Assembly (NCBI RefSeq): GCF_010093535.1
Contig: NW_022985188.1
Location: 858,653 to 922,652, forward strand
DNA: 64,000 bases
Direction of reading: 5' to 3'
Source of the DNA: Lindgomyces ingoldianus
Taxonomy: Eukaryota; Ascomycota; Dothideomycetes; Pleosporales; Lindgomycetaceae
This document shows positions 1 to 11,471 of this stretch, one piece after another; position 1 is the first letter of the stretch, and every line of letters starts with the position of its first letter. Both the position numbers and the translations under genes were made by a program. The notes under the pieces were generated by a model. That model had not been told where the DNA came from. It saw only the letters and a list, made by a program, of their open reading frames with translations, and did no database searches.

Positions 1-2802
1 AGCTGCTTCTCAGTACCTGGCGTGATCGCCTGCCCAATTTCTGGGACGATATCAATGCATGGCAAGATTTAGTCACATGGCGCCAGCACATCTTCCAGAT
101 GATCAATGGTGTCTATCTGCAGCTGCTCCCACCAAATCCCCAAAACAACAATAGCGGCGGCAATTCTTTCGCTTACCGTGGATACCACGAAACGGCCTGG
201 ATCATCAATAGGTTCGCTCATGTGGCCAGGAAGCACAACCTTCCCGATGTCTGCATCCAGCAACTTAGTCGAATATACACGCTACCAAACATTGAAATCC
301 AGGAAGCTTTCCTCAAGCTTCGAGAGCAAGCGAAGTGTCACTACCAGAATCGCACCGAACTTAATAGCGGCCTCGATGTTATCAACAACACAAACCTCAA
401 CTACTTTGGTCCACAGCAGAAGGCTGAATTTTACACACTCAAGGGAATGTTCCTTGCGAAGCTGGGACAGAAAACTGAAGCCAATGATGCTTTCGGTAGT
501 GCGCTTTTCTTCGATATCAAGCTGCCAAAAGCCTGGGCTGAGTGGGGCCGGTACAACGATATGCTCTTCAAAGAAGACCCTACGAATTTGGAGAAGGCTG
601 AAGCTGCGCTCAGTTGCTACCTCGAGGCCGCGAGTCAGTTCAAGAATGCGAAGTCCAGGAAGCTACTGGGACGTGTACTGTGGTTACTCAGCTTAGACAA
701 TCCTGAGCGTCGACTAGCTGAGAAGTTTGAGGAATTTAAGGGTGACACTCCCGCATGGTACTGGATTACGTATATCCCTCAACTGCTCAACAGCTTATCT
801 CGACCCGAAGCCCCAATTGCGCGTCAGATCCTTGGGAAATTGGCCAAGACTTATCCTCAAGCTCTCTATTGTCATCTTAGGATGACAAGGGAGGATTTGG
901 CAGTTGTTAAGAAAAGTAATGATGCGAAAGAAGCAAAAGAGAAGGCTGCACGTGCCAAACAACTACAAGCGCAGGGTCAAGGCTCACCGGCGCAAAAGCA
1001 AGCCTCCCCGGATGCTCGCCCTGGCTCAGCGTCAAGTGGCAATCGACCGACTTCCGCCGGCGGAAACGCCAAGCCCACTGTGAATGGCACACCGAACGGC
1101 GCTGTGAAAGGCGAAGGGAACCAGGGCACGCCAAAAGGAACTGCTGCGGACACTCCCGCACCCCCGAAGAAGCCATGGGATCATGTGGAGGACATTTCTG
1201 CTATCCTTAAGACTGCGTTCCCTCTCCTTGCACTTTCAATGGAGACTATGCTTGACCAGATCCAGAAGAACTTCAAGTGCCCACCTGATGAGGATGCTTA
1301 TAGGCTTATCGTAGCTCTACTCAACGATGGCTTGTCTTACGTCGGCCGCCAACCCCATTTCTACGCACAGGAAATTCGCCTTCCTGCGTCGACTGAGGCG
1401 AACATCACGCGCTTCGCCGAGTCGGTCCTCCCGCCTCACATTCGCAAAGCATTCGAGGCTGACTTTGTCACTCATAAACCCACTATGTATGAGTATATAC
1501 AGAAGCTGCGGATATGGAGGAATCGATTCGAGGAGCGGCTAGACCGAAGAAAGCTTACTGTGCCCCTGGAGTCCTACACACACCAACTCAACGAATTCAG
1601 ATTCCTCAAATTCGATGACGTCGAAGTGCCTGGACAGTACCTGCAGCATCGCGATAAGAACTCGGACTTTGTTCGCATTGAGCGCTTCCTGCCTGATGTG
1701 GACCTGGTCCGGGGTATTGGTATCTGTCACCGTCGACTTAAGATTCGAGGTCATGACGGAAGTATTCACCCCTTTGCTATCCAATTCCCCGCTGCAAGGA
1801 GCTCAAGGAGGGAAGAGAGGATCCTGCAGTTGTTCAGGATCTTCAATGGGATCTTATCCAAACGCAAGGAGAGCCGGAGGAGGAATCTCCAGTTCCATCT
1901 TCCTCTTATGATACCAATCACGCCAAGTGTGCGCATGGTGCAGGATGATGTTTCATACATCAACATGCAAGGCATTTTCGAAGATTATTGCAGGAAGAAT
2001 GGCGTCAACAAGGACGAGCCTGTGCTGTTCAGTATTGAGAAGTTGAGAGCGCTACAACCTGTGAGTGTTTTTCTTCTGAAAAAAACAATGTTTTGTGATA
2101 AATAATAACGAAATGCAGAAGAACATTGAGCACGCTAATAGCATTCGATTGGAGACGTTTGCTGCGGTGCAGGAGAAATATGTTCCCCAGACTGTAATGT
2201 CTGACTACTTCCGAAGCACCTATCCTAATTTCTCGGACTTCTGGCTCTTCCGCCGCACATTCTCATACCAGCTCGCTGCTCTCACCTTCATGACTTACGT
2301 CATGCACATGAACACACGCTACCCGCACAAACTCAGCATTTCCCGCGCATCTGGACGCGTCTGGGGCTCCGAGCTTATCCCGTCTATGGCGGTTGGAAAG
2401 CCCATCCTGCACAACAATGAACCCGTCCCCTTCCGTCTCACACCCAACCTACAAACACTCATGGGACCCCTCAACCTCGAGGGCATCTTCGCATCTGCTG
2501 TCATGACCGTCGCCCGATGTCTCATCGAACCAGAAGGCGAACTCGACATGCAACTTGCAATCTTCATGCGCGACGAAATGAACCATTGGTTCACATCGCA
2601 ACACAAGCCGCTTGGACCTGATATGCTTCGTGAGGCGGTGCAGCAGAATAGCGATCTAGTAGTGAAAAGGGCAACGAGTATTGGAAGCTTGCCTGGCGGC
2701 GCTAATTTGCCGGCTAATCAGACTGTGGTGGATTTGGTGGCGATTGCGGTGAATCCGGTCAAACTGTGTCAGACAGATCCGCTTTGGATGGCGTATTTGT
2801 AA
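1..2802 (+). CDS. tra1: TRA1, C-terminal part (SAGA/NuA4 scaffold), 5' end outside window
   Basis: Partial gene entering from the left in the frame with codons starting at position 3. About 913 residues are visible. Exon 1 ends at 2060, a 58-bp intron runs 2061-2118 (GTGAGT...GCAG, phase 0), and exon 2 ends at the TAA at 2800-2802. The first ~300 residues are helical, FAT-domain repeats ([29 protein letters not shown]). A low-complexity Q/G/P/S/A linker follows at about 960-1180. The PI3K-like lobe follows ([34 protein letters not shown]), ending in a FATC-like tail. Family knowledge: Tra1/TRRAP is a pseudokinase that binds transcription activators and recruits the SAGA and NuA4 acetyltransferase complexes. 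I see no HRD or DFG catalytic motif, as expected. The family is ~3,800 residues, so only the last quarter is here. No damage seen. Confidence 0.93.
2061..2118 (+). other. TRA1 last intron
   Basis: 58-bp intron: GTGAGT donor after the codon for Pro, TGCAG acceptor before AAG. Removing it joins two frames into the continuous peptide [12 protein letters not shown], whereas exon 1 otherwise runs into a stop at about 2103. Phase 0. Confidence 0.9.
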
Positions 2803-3600
2803 GTGGGAAATAGGAAAGGGGTTTGGCGTTGTGGTGCGGATCAAGTGTGTTTGGTTCTCTGGTTCTCTTTTCTTTTCTCTTTTGGGGGGTCTGCGAGCCG
2901 TATGTCTTTTGGGACTATTCAGTTTCTTTATGGAGTCTTTACGTGGTTACTTGTGACTGGGGTGTAGTGTGGAGTATGGAATTCGCCTCCGGGTCGAAAA
3001 GAGATCTGTGATTATGAATGTATGGTATGGTGTTTTCTGAAACCACTGTATTCTGTTCTTCACTTGCATGGTTTGGAATTCAAATGGAAAACAATTCCTG
3101 CTGTTACTTAAAAGGTAGTTTGAAGAGTCCCTTTAATACTTAGCATCATGTGTGAAGCGGATGCAGGCATACTATGACAAAAAGCCTCCAGATCTCGAAG
3201 CTCAACAAGCGCTCATACTTCATCTTAGAAGACTCGTAAGGGAAGTTGGAGGTCAAAGGTCGGTAGATGTATAGTGGAGTCGGCGGGCAAGGGAAGACTC
3301 GCTGGCACTGGAGAGGATATATCACGCATATATATATTCACCTCGGAGCTTTCTATATTCGTCCCAAACACCACATATCCGTGTTTGATAGACGAATTAA
3401 CACTCCCCTGCATTCGCAAGAATACTCCCCTGTTAGTTCTGCAGTGGGTTCCACTCCAGCTCTCTGGCCTCCTTTTCAGATATAATTAAGTCGCATCCAG
3501 GGTGTTGACCTCACCCTCAGCGCCCGTCCCTCACCTTTTCCACTCCCCGTGTCGGCCTGATTCCCTGCCCCTCTTCGAATACTTTGCTTCTTTAAACTTG
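2803..3600. other. intergenic, no gene seen
   Basis: TRA1 3' flank followed by about 800 bp of mixed-composition sequence. Short open frames at 3267-3489 overlap in several frames on both strands and show no recognisable domain. They lie just upstream of the decayed gene at 3601-4359 and could be part of its 5' region, but I cannot support that. Confidence 0.5.
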
Positions 3601-4359
3601 CGAGCGGCCCCCGACCGACGCGGCAGTCTCTTCACGTCGGATTCCTCCGAGGACAGCAGGTAATCGTCCCGTGTTACCTGCTCCTCTTTGAATATACTGC
3701 TTCACCATATCTGCGAAAAGTGTAGATAAATTGACCACCCGACTCATTACTGGCTTTAACAACATTATCATAGAATCATAGGTGACGTTAAATACGACTG
3801 CTTGGTGGTATTTGAGCTGCACTTGGACCCGAGTTAGACTGTTGCGGACTATGCAATTGTTGCAACGGATGACTTGGTACCAGAGGATGAGGATAAGGGT
3901 GATCTCTTCACTGAGTCTCCGGATGACTTTGCTAGAATTGGCAGACATGGCCACATTGTATGTTTCTCTAATAATTTTATGGGATATATTAACAGTTTTC
4001 TAGTTCTTGATGATGGAAGGCAGGCTTCCGCAGATCCCTGAGAGCTCTCTCGAAGGCGACAATGCAGATGTGGCTGAAAAGGATAGTGATATTAGTAACA
4101 CTTTGTTCTGGCTCTACATTCGCGATGTTGAATCCTTTGCCTACAGACTTCAAGTTTTTGAGGGAGAGCTGTTTTTCCGTATCCTAGAGTATGTTTCCCC
4201 TCCTGTTTTTAACTTGTCTAACATAACTCTAGAACACCCATCAATAGTAGGATTGGGCAGGCCTGTGAGGATTGTGAGGATGAAGAGGCATATTCTGTTC
4301 TGCGAAACTGCTGTAGTGCATATGGCGCTATGAGTGCTCTTGGATGCTTAGCGACTTAG
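3601..4359 (+). pseudogene. decayed multi-exon gene of unknown function
   Basis: Four exon-like blocks join in one frame when three good GT..AG introns are removed: 3660-3773, 3958-4003 and 4189-4232. The joined frame reads an acidic stretch (LFTSDSSEDS), then YDCLVVFELHLDPS, a TAG stop at about 3835, then ATDDLVPEDEDKGDLF, LFWLYIRDVESFAYRLQVFE and an acidic, Cys-containing tail (GQACEDCEDEEAY) ending at TAG 4357-4359. Each splice preserves frame, which is hard to get by chance. No start codon lies between the upstream stop near 3489 and the first block, and the internal TAG fits a CAG to TAG change, so I call it a pseudogene or partial gene. No family recognised. It could be live if the stop is a sequencing error or an extra intron exists. 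Confidence 0.45.
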
Positions 4360-5212
4360 TTTACTCGAAGCTTGGCTAATTAAGTCGATCTTTGCTCGGG
4401 CTCAGTAGGTCTCAATGTGTGATTAATGGAAGAGTAAATGGAACGCGATGCAAGGCTTGGCTGCCCCTCAGCTCTGAACTTCGTATACTAAAACATGCCA
4501 GAATTATTCTGTTTTGGAGCTATTTGCAAAGGCTAGAGTTTATTTATGGCTGCTACAGGACTTAGATTGTCAACCCTTGATCTAGAAAGTCCTTTTCATA
4601 CCTCCCCTCAACCGGAACTCACACTAAGTAACATTGCACATCGCACCAAGCCCAACCTTCCACGAGCTCAGAATGGGCAACTATCTGTTCCTACTATGAC
4701 TCTGCTTTAAAGTTCCATTCCCGTCTTCTCAAGCCTTTCCCTGTCATTCGGGTGTTTAAGAAGCTTCCACACTGCCACCACGCTTGTTGTCCGCCTTCCT
4801 ACCTCTCTTCCTCCGGGCACACTCTTTGGACGGGGTTTTGGGCATAACTGGTATGGCAGGGTATGTGCCCCGATGTAGGCCCATACTGGATGGGGATAGG
4901 GAAGGATGTTGGTTAATAGCTGGGACTGTAACCTCCCACCGTTTCCATCTTCTAAACTTTCGGGCTAGATGTGTAGACTTTACCCTGACTTGAACACGAT
5001 GACATTGCATTCACATCTGAGGCATTTGGTAAGCATTCAAATTGCTATCTAGGGCCTTCTTAGATGACTTCGGTATAGTGAATGGGGGTCCTTTGGGAGG
5101 GGGTGTTTTGTGGGGGTCTCCTTCTGAAAGCTGTGCACGGGCCCTGGAATAGCTCGAACCTCGGCATGGCTGTTTGAGGCTGGCCCAGGTGCGTACAGTT
5201 CGTTCATACACG
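4360..5212. other. intergenic with a basic open frame on the minus strand
   Basis: Two minus-strand frames, 5211-5011 and 5010-4756, are in the same frame and separated by one TGA. The second encodes a very basic tail (CARRKRGRKADNKRG, AT-hook-like). Such tails occur in DNA-binding and transposon proteins, but nothing else is recognisable and I do not call a gene. The block ends abruptly at the border of the AT-rich island. Confidence 0.3.
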
Positions 5213-5222
5213 CTAAAAACTC
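5213..5222 (+). repeat. left terminal inverted repeat of the AT-rich island
   Basis: CTAAAAACTC is perfectly inverted at 11169-11178. Both copies coincide with the composition boundaries of the island. Confidence 0.45.
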
Positions 5223-5265
5223 GCTTGAGCAGCCAAGCGTTAGAAATTAAAAGCAGAAAGTGTTG

Positions 5266-5332
5266 CGTTAGCTTTTAACTTTTTTGTATCTAGCTTAACT
5301 TTTTTATGTCTAGCTTAACTTTTGTATATGTA
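5266..5332 (+). repeat. subterminal tandem repeat, three ~20-bp units
   Basis: Three head-to-tail units, each built on TAGCTTAACTTTT followed by T/A-rich bases and GTATCTA or ATGTCTA, lie about 50 bp inside the left end of the island. Subterminal repeats of this kind are common transposase-binding sites in DNA transposons; that role is inferred. Confidence 0.5.
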
Positions 5333-5409
5333 AGGTTATCTTTTAGCTACAAAGCTAGTATGTAAAAGGTAATAGCCCTGCAACAGAAGCAGGGGACGTA
5401 AATAGCAGT

Positions 5410-8400
5410 GTAAGTACATTTTAATTATAAATTAGGAGCATATCTAGCGCATTCTAGAATACAATTGCAATAAGCCTTTTTATATCTAGAAACTTAACAA
5501 TTTGTATTTTTAATGTCTCTTAATACTGTACCTTCTCTTATGCCTTCTTTTACAGAAGTTATCTAGCAATACTACTGCCTAGTTAAGTAAGCTTAAACCC
5601 TAGTTAACAATCTTACTATTAATACGCAGAACCTTATTATTAAGGATAAGAATAAGGCCTTTGCTAAAGAGCGTAGCTATCCCCTGCTAGAAGTTAAGCC
5701 TATAGGCCTTAATGTATAAGTAAGTAAGCTTTAAGATACATTTATTATTTATTTAAAATGTACTCTAAGTGTATTATAAAAGAAAGATAATGTATAGCTA
5801 GCACTTACTAAAAGCGTTAACTCTATTATTGCCTATAAGATAGACAGTAGCTAGATCCTACTTAAATACCCCTATACACATCTAGATAGGTATGCTTATG
5901 TACTTAATTATAATAACTCTACTTAGCAGTAAGCTATATTAATGTTAAAGGTACTTATAGCAGCTAATTTTTTAAGAATACTTTAAAAATTTATTACTAA
6001 TGTATTATTATTATATTAGGGTTACTAATTCTTGTGCTAAGTTGTCTTACTGTTCTGCCTAGTCTACTTACCCTACCTTAGGTGTAATGCCCTCTGTGCT
6101 GAATATTAGTGCACAGGATTCTGTGGCTGCGAATACCTACATCTAGACCTATCTAACATGTAATATAAATAGATTTTAGATTTAATGTAGGCTTATTACG
6201 CAAAGCTCTGTATAATTAATAATATATTAAAAACAGATTTAAAGAGGCGTAAATCTATAGTAATTTTCTAGGGGGCATAGACTAAGTTTAACATATATAA
6301 AGCTTATAATTTATAAGTAGAGAGCTGTAAGCTTATAATTAAGTAGCTAAGATTTCTAGTAAGCCTACTTTTAAATATATTCTTATAACACTTTTATTAC
6401 ATTTAGCATAAGTTTCTAATATATCTAGGACCTAAATAGCAGATTAACTTTTTACTTAGCCTATAAGAACTATTACGCAGCTCTAGAAGAGTGTAGTAAG
6501 CACTTCTATAAGTAGCTTCTGCCTAATACCTTTAATAAGCCTCTTTTAAAAAGGTTAGTGCGTAGTGTTAAGGTACCTTAAGAGGCACCTAAATACTGTA
6601 GTGTTGTTAAGCTAAGCATCTTAAAGCGCTAAATGTGCAGTAAGTCTATTTAAAGAATAGCTATATATCTATTCTAAATTAACTTTTAATGTATCTAGGT
6701 ATTAACTATCTACAAGGCTAAGAAAACATAGTCTAATATAACAGCTGTGCTCTTTATTTTTACCTTATTATCTTTAATAACTAGATTAATAAGCTAATTA
6801 CAATATTTGTTTTATTTAGGACATATATTAGTTGCCCTCCTTCTCCTAGTTATGCTCTAGAGGACGTTATTAATTATTTAGTTAGAGTAATAGCTAACTA
6901 TGTTACACCTAATATAACACTTAGTAAGTAAAAACATTCTATATGTATTTAAAATGTATTTAGAACTAAACCTACTGCTATAGCCTAGTTCTTGCAGAGC
7001 CTAATGCTTTATTAATTTTATAATAACTACTATGTAGCTACTCTCTCTTAGATTTACTAGTCTTTTGTAAATAAAGATTAAATTAGGTGTCTTCTATACT
7101 AAGAACGCCTACTTGCCTATCCCTAAGGCAAGACCACCTGTGGTGTACTAGCTAAGTATTATCAGCAGCGTTTCTTGCTAGTGGAAGAGGTAAGTATATT
7201 TTATAAATACATTTAAAATGCATTTCTAATATATCTAGCGCTATATCTAAAGCTACTATAATGATACTAATAGGGTTATAATTATCTGTTGCTATAAGCA
7301 GCAGATTAAGCTTTTACTCTAATAAGAGTCTTTTAAGATTAATATGTCTTTTAAATGTATCTGTAACGCCGCCTTTAATAAGATTATTGCTGTATTATAA
7401 AGTAAAAAGTATAAGAAGAGTAAGTTATAGATCTATATACATTCTAGATGTATTATTAATGTATCTAGACGTTTTATATTTTTATATTATTACTAATAGC
7501 GCTAGGCGTGTTACTTATTAGCGTATAATAGCGTGTATTAATAAGCTTGTTTTTAAGATAATAAATAAACAACTCTACTTCTAATACTTACATAGTAAAG
7601 GCTTAATAGCCTTAGTTGCTAATATAGATAGGAAGCAACTAGCTAGTAAGTAGATATAGGATACATTCTGTATTATGCTAAAACTAATAAGAATAGATAC
7701 TAATTATATACAGGTATTACACATTAGCTTTAGTCTATTAATCTGTACAGCTATAATTAGAGGTAGTAAGTAAGGCAACTTTTTATCTTCTGCTGCGTCT
7801 ACTTTAGGCGTAGTATTAAGAGAGCTGCTGGGCCTAGATAGACTTGCTACTCTGTTTATACCTAAATAGTTACTATACTAGAGGCATTAGCTACTAAATA
7901 TTACTAGATCCTAGATCTGCTAATTAGTATATTTTAAGAATTTATTTATTATGCATTTTATAATGTTGCTAATTATATCTTAGAGAACAAATGTAATTTA
8001 ATTTAGCAGTAGGCCTGCTATAAAAAACACTTTATAATTACTACTAGATTAAATCTAAATCTTTCTAATATTTCTACTTCTAACTTCCTTTAACAACGCC
8101 TGCACACTAATAGTGTTAAGCAGACAGTAAATGTGTCTTATGCTTATAGAACCTAGCAGCATCTCCTGCCTGCAGTTTTTAGGTACGTTCTACTTGTTAT
8201 TACATTCTAATTTAATTTAGAATACATACTAATTACATTCTAATTAGGGCCTAGTCTATAGATTAATGTATTATAGAGGAGTGTACTGCCTAGGACAAAG
8301 GTGTATCCCACACCTACTGTAATTGCTTAATAAATAAGCAGTACAAGGAGCATATGCTTTGTAAAAGTAAGTAAGCTTTTAAAATGTATTTAGAATTAAT

Positions 8401-8687
8401 TCTTAATACATTCTAGAGCGTGTTGCAGCGTAAGGGATTATAGGAATAAAAGAAATTAATCTTATAAAGGAAGGTAAAGACTAGGTGCTGTTTACTGCTA
8501 CCTTAAGCAGTAATATACCTGGTAGTGCTTGCTGTGGTTAGCTAGCTAAACAAAGCTCTTAGGCACTAATTAAGTCTTGTGGAGTGTCTGTCTTGTCTGC
8601 TAAGTTGCTGTCTTGCGTTCTAAAATTAACAAGGTATGTTTAGATACATATTAGATACATATTAGATACATTGCTTACCTACTCTAG
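5410..8687 (+). repeat. forward array of look-alike intron-like units
   Basis: Units of ~50 bp start with a strong 5' splice consensus and end in CTAG or CTAAG: 5410-5457 (GTAAGTACATT...TTCTAG), 5720-5769 (GTAAGTAAGCTTT...), 7190-7238 (GTAAGTATATT...TTCTAATATATCTAG), 8367-8416 (GTAAGTAAGCTTTT...ATTCTAG) and 8634-8687 (GTATGTTTAGATAC...CTCTAG). A further 3' half, TTCTAATATATCTAG, ends at 6428. They share internal words such as TTTAAAATG(T/C)ATTT and a CTAAT branch-like site ~12 bases before the 3' end. Bases between units are less AT-rich and occasionally read as short open frames. They look like spliceosomal introns of one origin in a RIP-damaged gene. Confidence 0.5.
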
Positions 8688-9677
8688 ATCTACCCTGTCT
8701 CTATGTGTCCCTTCTCTAGAGAAGTAGTAGGATACAACTAAATTACATTTTAAATGCATTGCTAACCTTATTACTAGCTTAACTAGTTTGCCTTTAAAGC
8801 TACGCTACATTCTGTTGTAAGGGTCACTTCTAAGGCTACTAACTGTGGTAGATAAATAGGATATACAGCAGTTTAAGCTTAAAAAACACTAAATAGAGCT
8901 CCTAGCTTTTAAGATTTAATATAAGGAGTGTTATCTAGCAATAAGCTTAGCTATAGAGGACTTAGATGTAGATAACAAAAGTAGATATAAGTAGCTAAAT
9001 AGATTATAAACACATCTATAATATATTCTTAATTATGTTTAGCATTATAATATACACCTACGCTTTTTATTTTATACCTATTAGTATTATTCTTAACATA
9101 ATTATTATTAGATTTAAAGATAAAGCAGTTAAGTAAACATTAACTATATAAATAACTACTTTTAGGACCTTTAAAAAATACTTTTAAAACATTAAGTAAT
9201 ATAAATTAGTTTTAATATTATATTAATTTTAGCTTTTAAGTAGTTTACTTTCTAAACATTAAAAACAAAGTATTGCATTTAAATTACTTTTTAGGTTAGA
9301 GAAAGCTATTAGCTCTAGAATTATATTTTAATAAAACACCTAAGTTAATGCAGGGGTATTGTATCTGTAATAAATCTACCTTTTATAAAAGCAGCCTTAG
9401 CTGCTTAAAAAATCCTTTAGATTATATCTAAATAAAATCTTTATCCTTAAAAAGTAGCTTAAGCTGCTTAAAAAAAAAACCCTAGGTAATGCATCTAAAT
9501 TAAATTCTTATAGCTTCTTTTATGTATATCTAGTAATTGTATCTAGAACTACTCCTTATCTGCTTAAATGTGCCTACGCAGGATACCCTTGTGAGTTAGG
9601 CCTGTATACTAGTTAGCAGGTACATCCTACTTAGGGAAGTAGTCACAGCTAGCATAGGCCCTATTAAAAGTGCATTC

Positions 9678-10747
9678 TAGATATAATTAGAATACATAAC
9701 CTAAAATTTAGGGAATTATATCTTAAACAGAGAACACTTATGCTTATAAGCCCTACGCGTGTTAGTTACCTTACTGCAGTTTACGCACAGAGATTTATAA
9801 CTATTATTATAAACAGAAATAATATAAAGTAGGGCTAAGATATTAGGTAACTAGAATATAATTAGTATTTAAACTTAGGTAATGTATCTAGAATATATCT
9901 ACATACCTTAAAAGTTTTGCCTAGAATTATAGGCATCTCTACACCTTTAGCAACATAGATTGTAAACAGGTTGTTAGAAGACTAAGACTTTTAGATATAT
10001 TTTATATATAATATCTAAATAATACTTACTTTAAGATTGTTATAGCAAATAACACAGCTAACCTTATAGTTAAACGCCTAAAAAGGTAAGTGTAGATACA
10101 TTTAAGATATAAATTTAAAAATTATATCTAAAACTAACTTACTTTACTATCTTTAACCTTTATGTCCTTATTTAGATTATAGTTATTATCCTCTAAGTTA
10201 ACCTTCTTTCTATACTAGATATAATTAAAATATAATTTAGAAAATATATCTAAAAAGTATCTTACCTTAGTTATACTACCTTTAGCTGCCTTAACTACCT
10301 TTTTTTTAGCAGTAACTTGCTTCTTCTTTGCGCAGGCATCTGCGTAAATCTTTTTTTAAGTTTTTAGCAGCTAGATATAATTAGTGCTATTCTAGTAATG
10401 TATCCTATAAGTAGCAAAACATACAGGATTCTAACGCAAAGCAAGCCTAGCATCCTTGTCACTATTCTCTGCTGCCTGTTAAATAGTCTCTATAATTGCC
10501 TTGTACGTATCTAGATATAATTAGAATGTATAACTAAAATTTAGGAATTATATCTAGAATGTATACCTTTAATAATCTAAAGTTTAGCTGCTTTCTTCTG
10601 TCTTTTAGCTTAATTTCTAATAATTAGCAGAGCATGTGCTTTGCAAACATGCTTAGGTAGACTAGAACAACTAGAGATAAAGTGCTAGATATAATTAGAA
10701 TACATTACTTAAGGTAAGAATTATATCTAGAGTTAATTCTTACTTAC
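9678..10747 (-). repeat. reverse array of look-alike intron-like units
   Basis: Minus-strand units with donor, branch and acceptor: 9906-9851 (GTATGT...CTAATTATATTCTAG), 10265-10215 (GTAAGA...TAATTATATCTAG), 10566-10511 (GTATAC...TTCTAATTATATCTAG) and 10747-10685 (GTAAGTAAGAATT...TTCTAATTATATCTAG). Another 3' end lies at 9678. The shared 3' half TTCTAATTATATCTAG nearly equals the TTCTAATATATCTAG of the forward array. Lengths are 51-63 bp. Orientation implies a second gene read right to left. Confidence 0.5.
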
Positions 10748-11168
10748 TCTATAATTATTAACTTAGCACTAACACTTAGTATATAAAGAATTAAAGCCTT
10801 AGATAACTTAAGCAGCTACACTGCTTTCTTTACTCTTAATAAAAAGTTGCATCTCTTTGTCTTAGACACTATCCTAGATAATATTAAGTATAAACTTAAA
10901 TTAGGGAATTATATCCTAAATGTACTTATATGTACTGTCTTTTGCACCTAATCTAGAACACAACGCAGCAAATAATAGAGCGTACAATAATTAATGTAGG
11001 ATTACTGCAGATACAATTAGGATACAATATCTAAGCTCTTACTTTTTAGTAGGGCGCTACCTAAAAGTAAGTAAGCTAAATAATAAGGGGAATAGGACTT
11101 ACGCAAGTACTTAGGCTGCTATAGGGGTTTAAGAATTCTATTTAGATAGAAATAGCGCTTAATTTAAA

Positions 11169-11178
11169 GAGTTTTTAG
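11169..11178 (-). repeat. right terminal inverted repeat of the AT-rich island
   Basis: GAGTTTTTAG, the inverse of 5213-5222. Beyond the ten bases the ends also share a short AAGCG...A pattern with different spacing. Confidence 0.45.
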
Positions 11179-11471
11179 AGAGTTTTAAGGCTGCGACCTG
11201 ACGTAGTGGTGGGTGCTGTTTGGAGGAAGTTTTCCCGTGTCGCGCGAGCTTTTGGATACATTGGCCGAAATTTAGCCGACAAGCGAGATTTTAGCGTGTA
11301 TGACCGAGCTGCAACCTCCTGGCCCAGCAACCAGCTTCCGCAACAACTCACATCACAATAAGGACTCCCTCTTTCTCTGTTACTGTCTCTCTCTCCACCC
11401 GCATATTCCTCCGAACACATGCACACCTAACGCCCATTGTATCGCTCCGCTTCCTCCCCATCGTTGCGCCT

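Larger units (their letters stand above)
5213..11178. mobile_element. ~6 kb AT-rich RIP-mutated island, probable large DNA transposon relic
   Basis: Composition changes sharply at both edges. Inside there is no frame of 60 codons or more on either strand for 6 kb. The sequence is dominated by TpA-rich words (CTAG, TTAG, TATA) and stop codons TAG/TAA, as left by RIP (CpA to TpA). The island begins with CTAAAAACTC at 5213-5222 and ends with its exact inverse GAGTTTTTAG at 11169-11178. I see no clear target-site duplication. Just inside the left end is a three-copy subterminal repeat. Intron-like units are oriented forward in the left half and reversed in the right half, suggesting two ancient convergent intron-rich genes. 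No transposase motif could be read, so the superfamily is unknown. An ordinary AT-rich isochore is the alternative, but the terminal match argues for a discrete element. Confidence 0.6.

Noticed and set aside
4756..5211. Two minus-strand frames with a basic AT-hook-like tail
   Set aside because: Separated by a stop, no recognisable domain, no splice sites that join them.
5213..11178. CRISPR-like or tandem array reading of the repeated AT-rich units
   Set aside because: Units are irregularly spaced, change orientation and have splice-site ends; a eukaryotic genome is evident.
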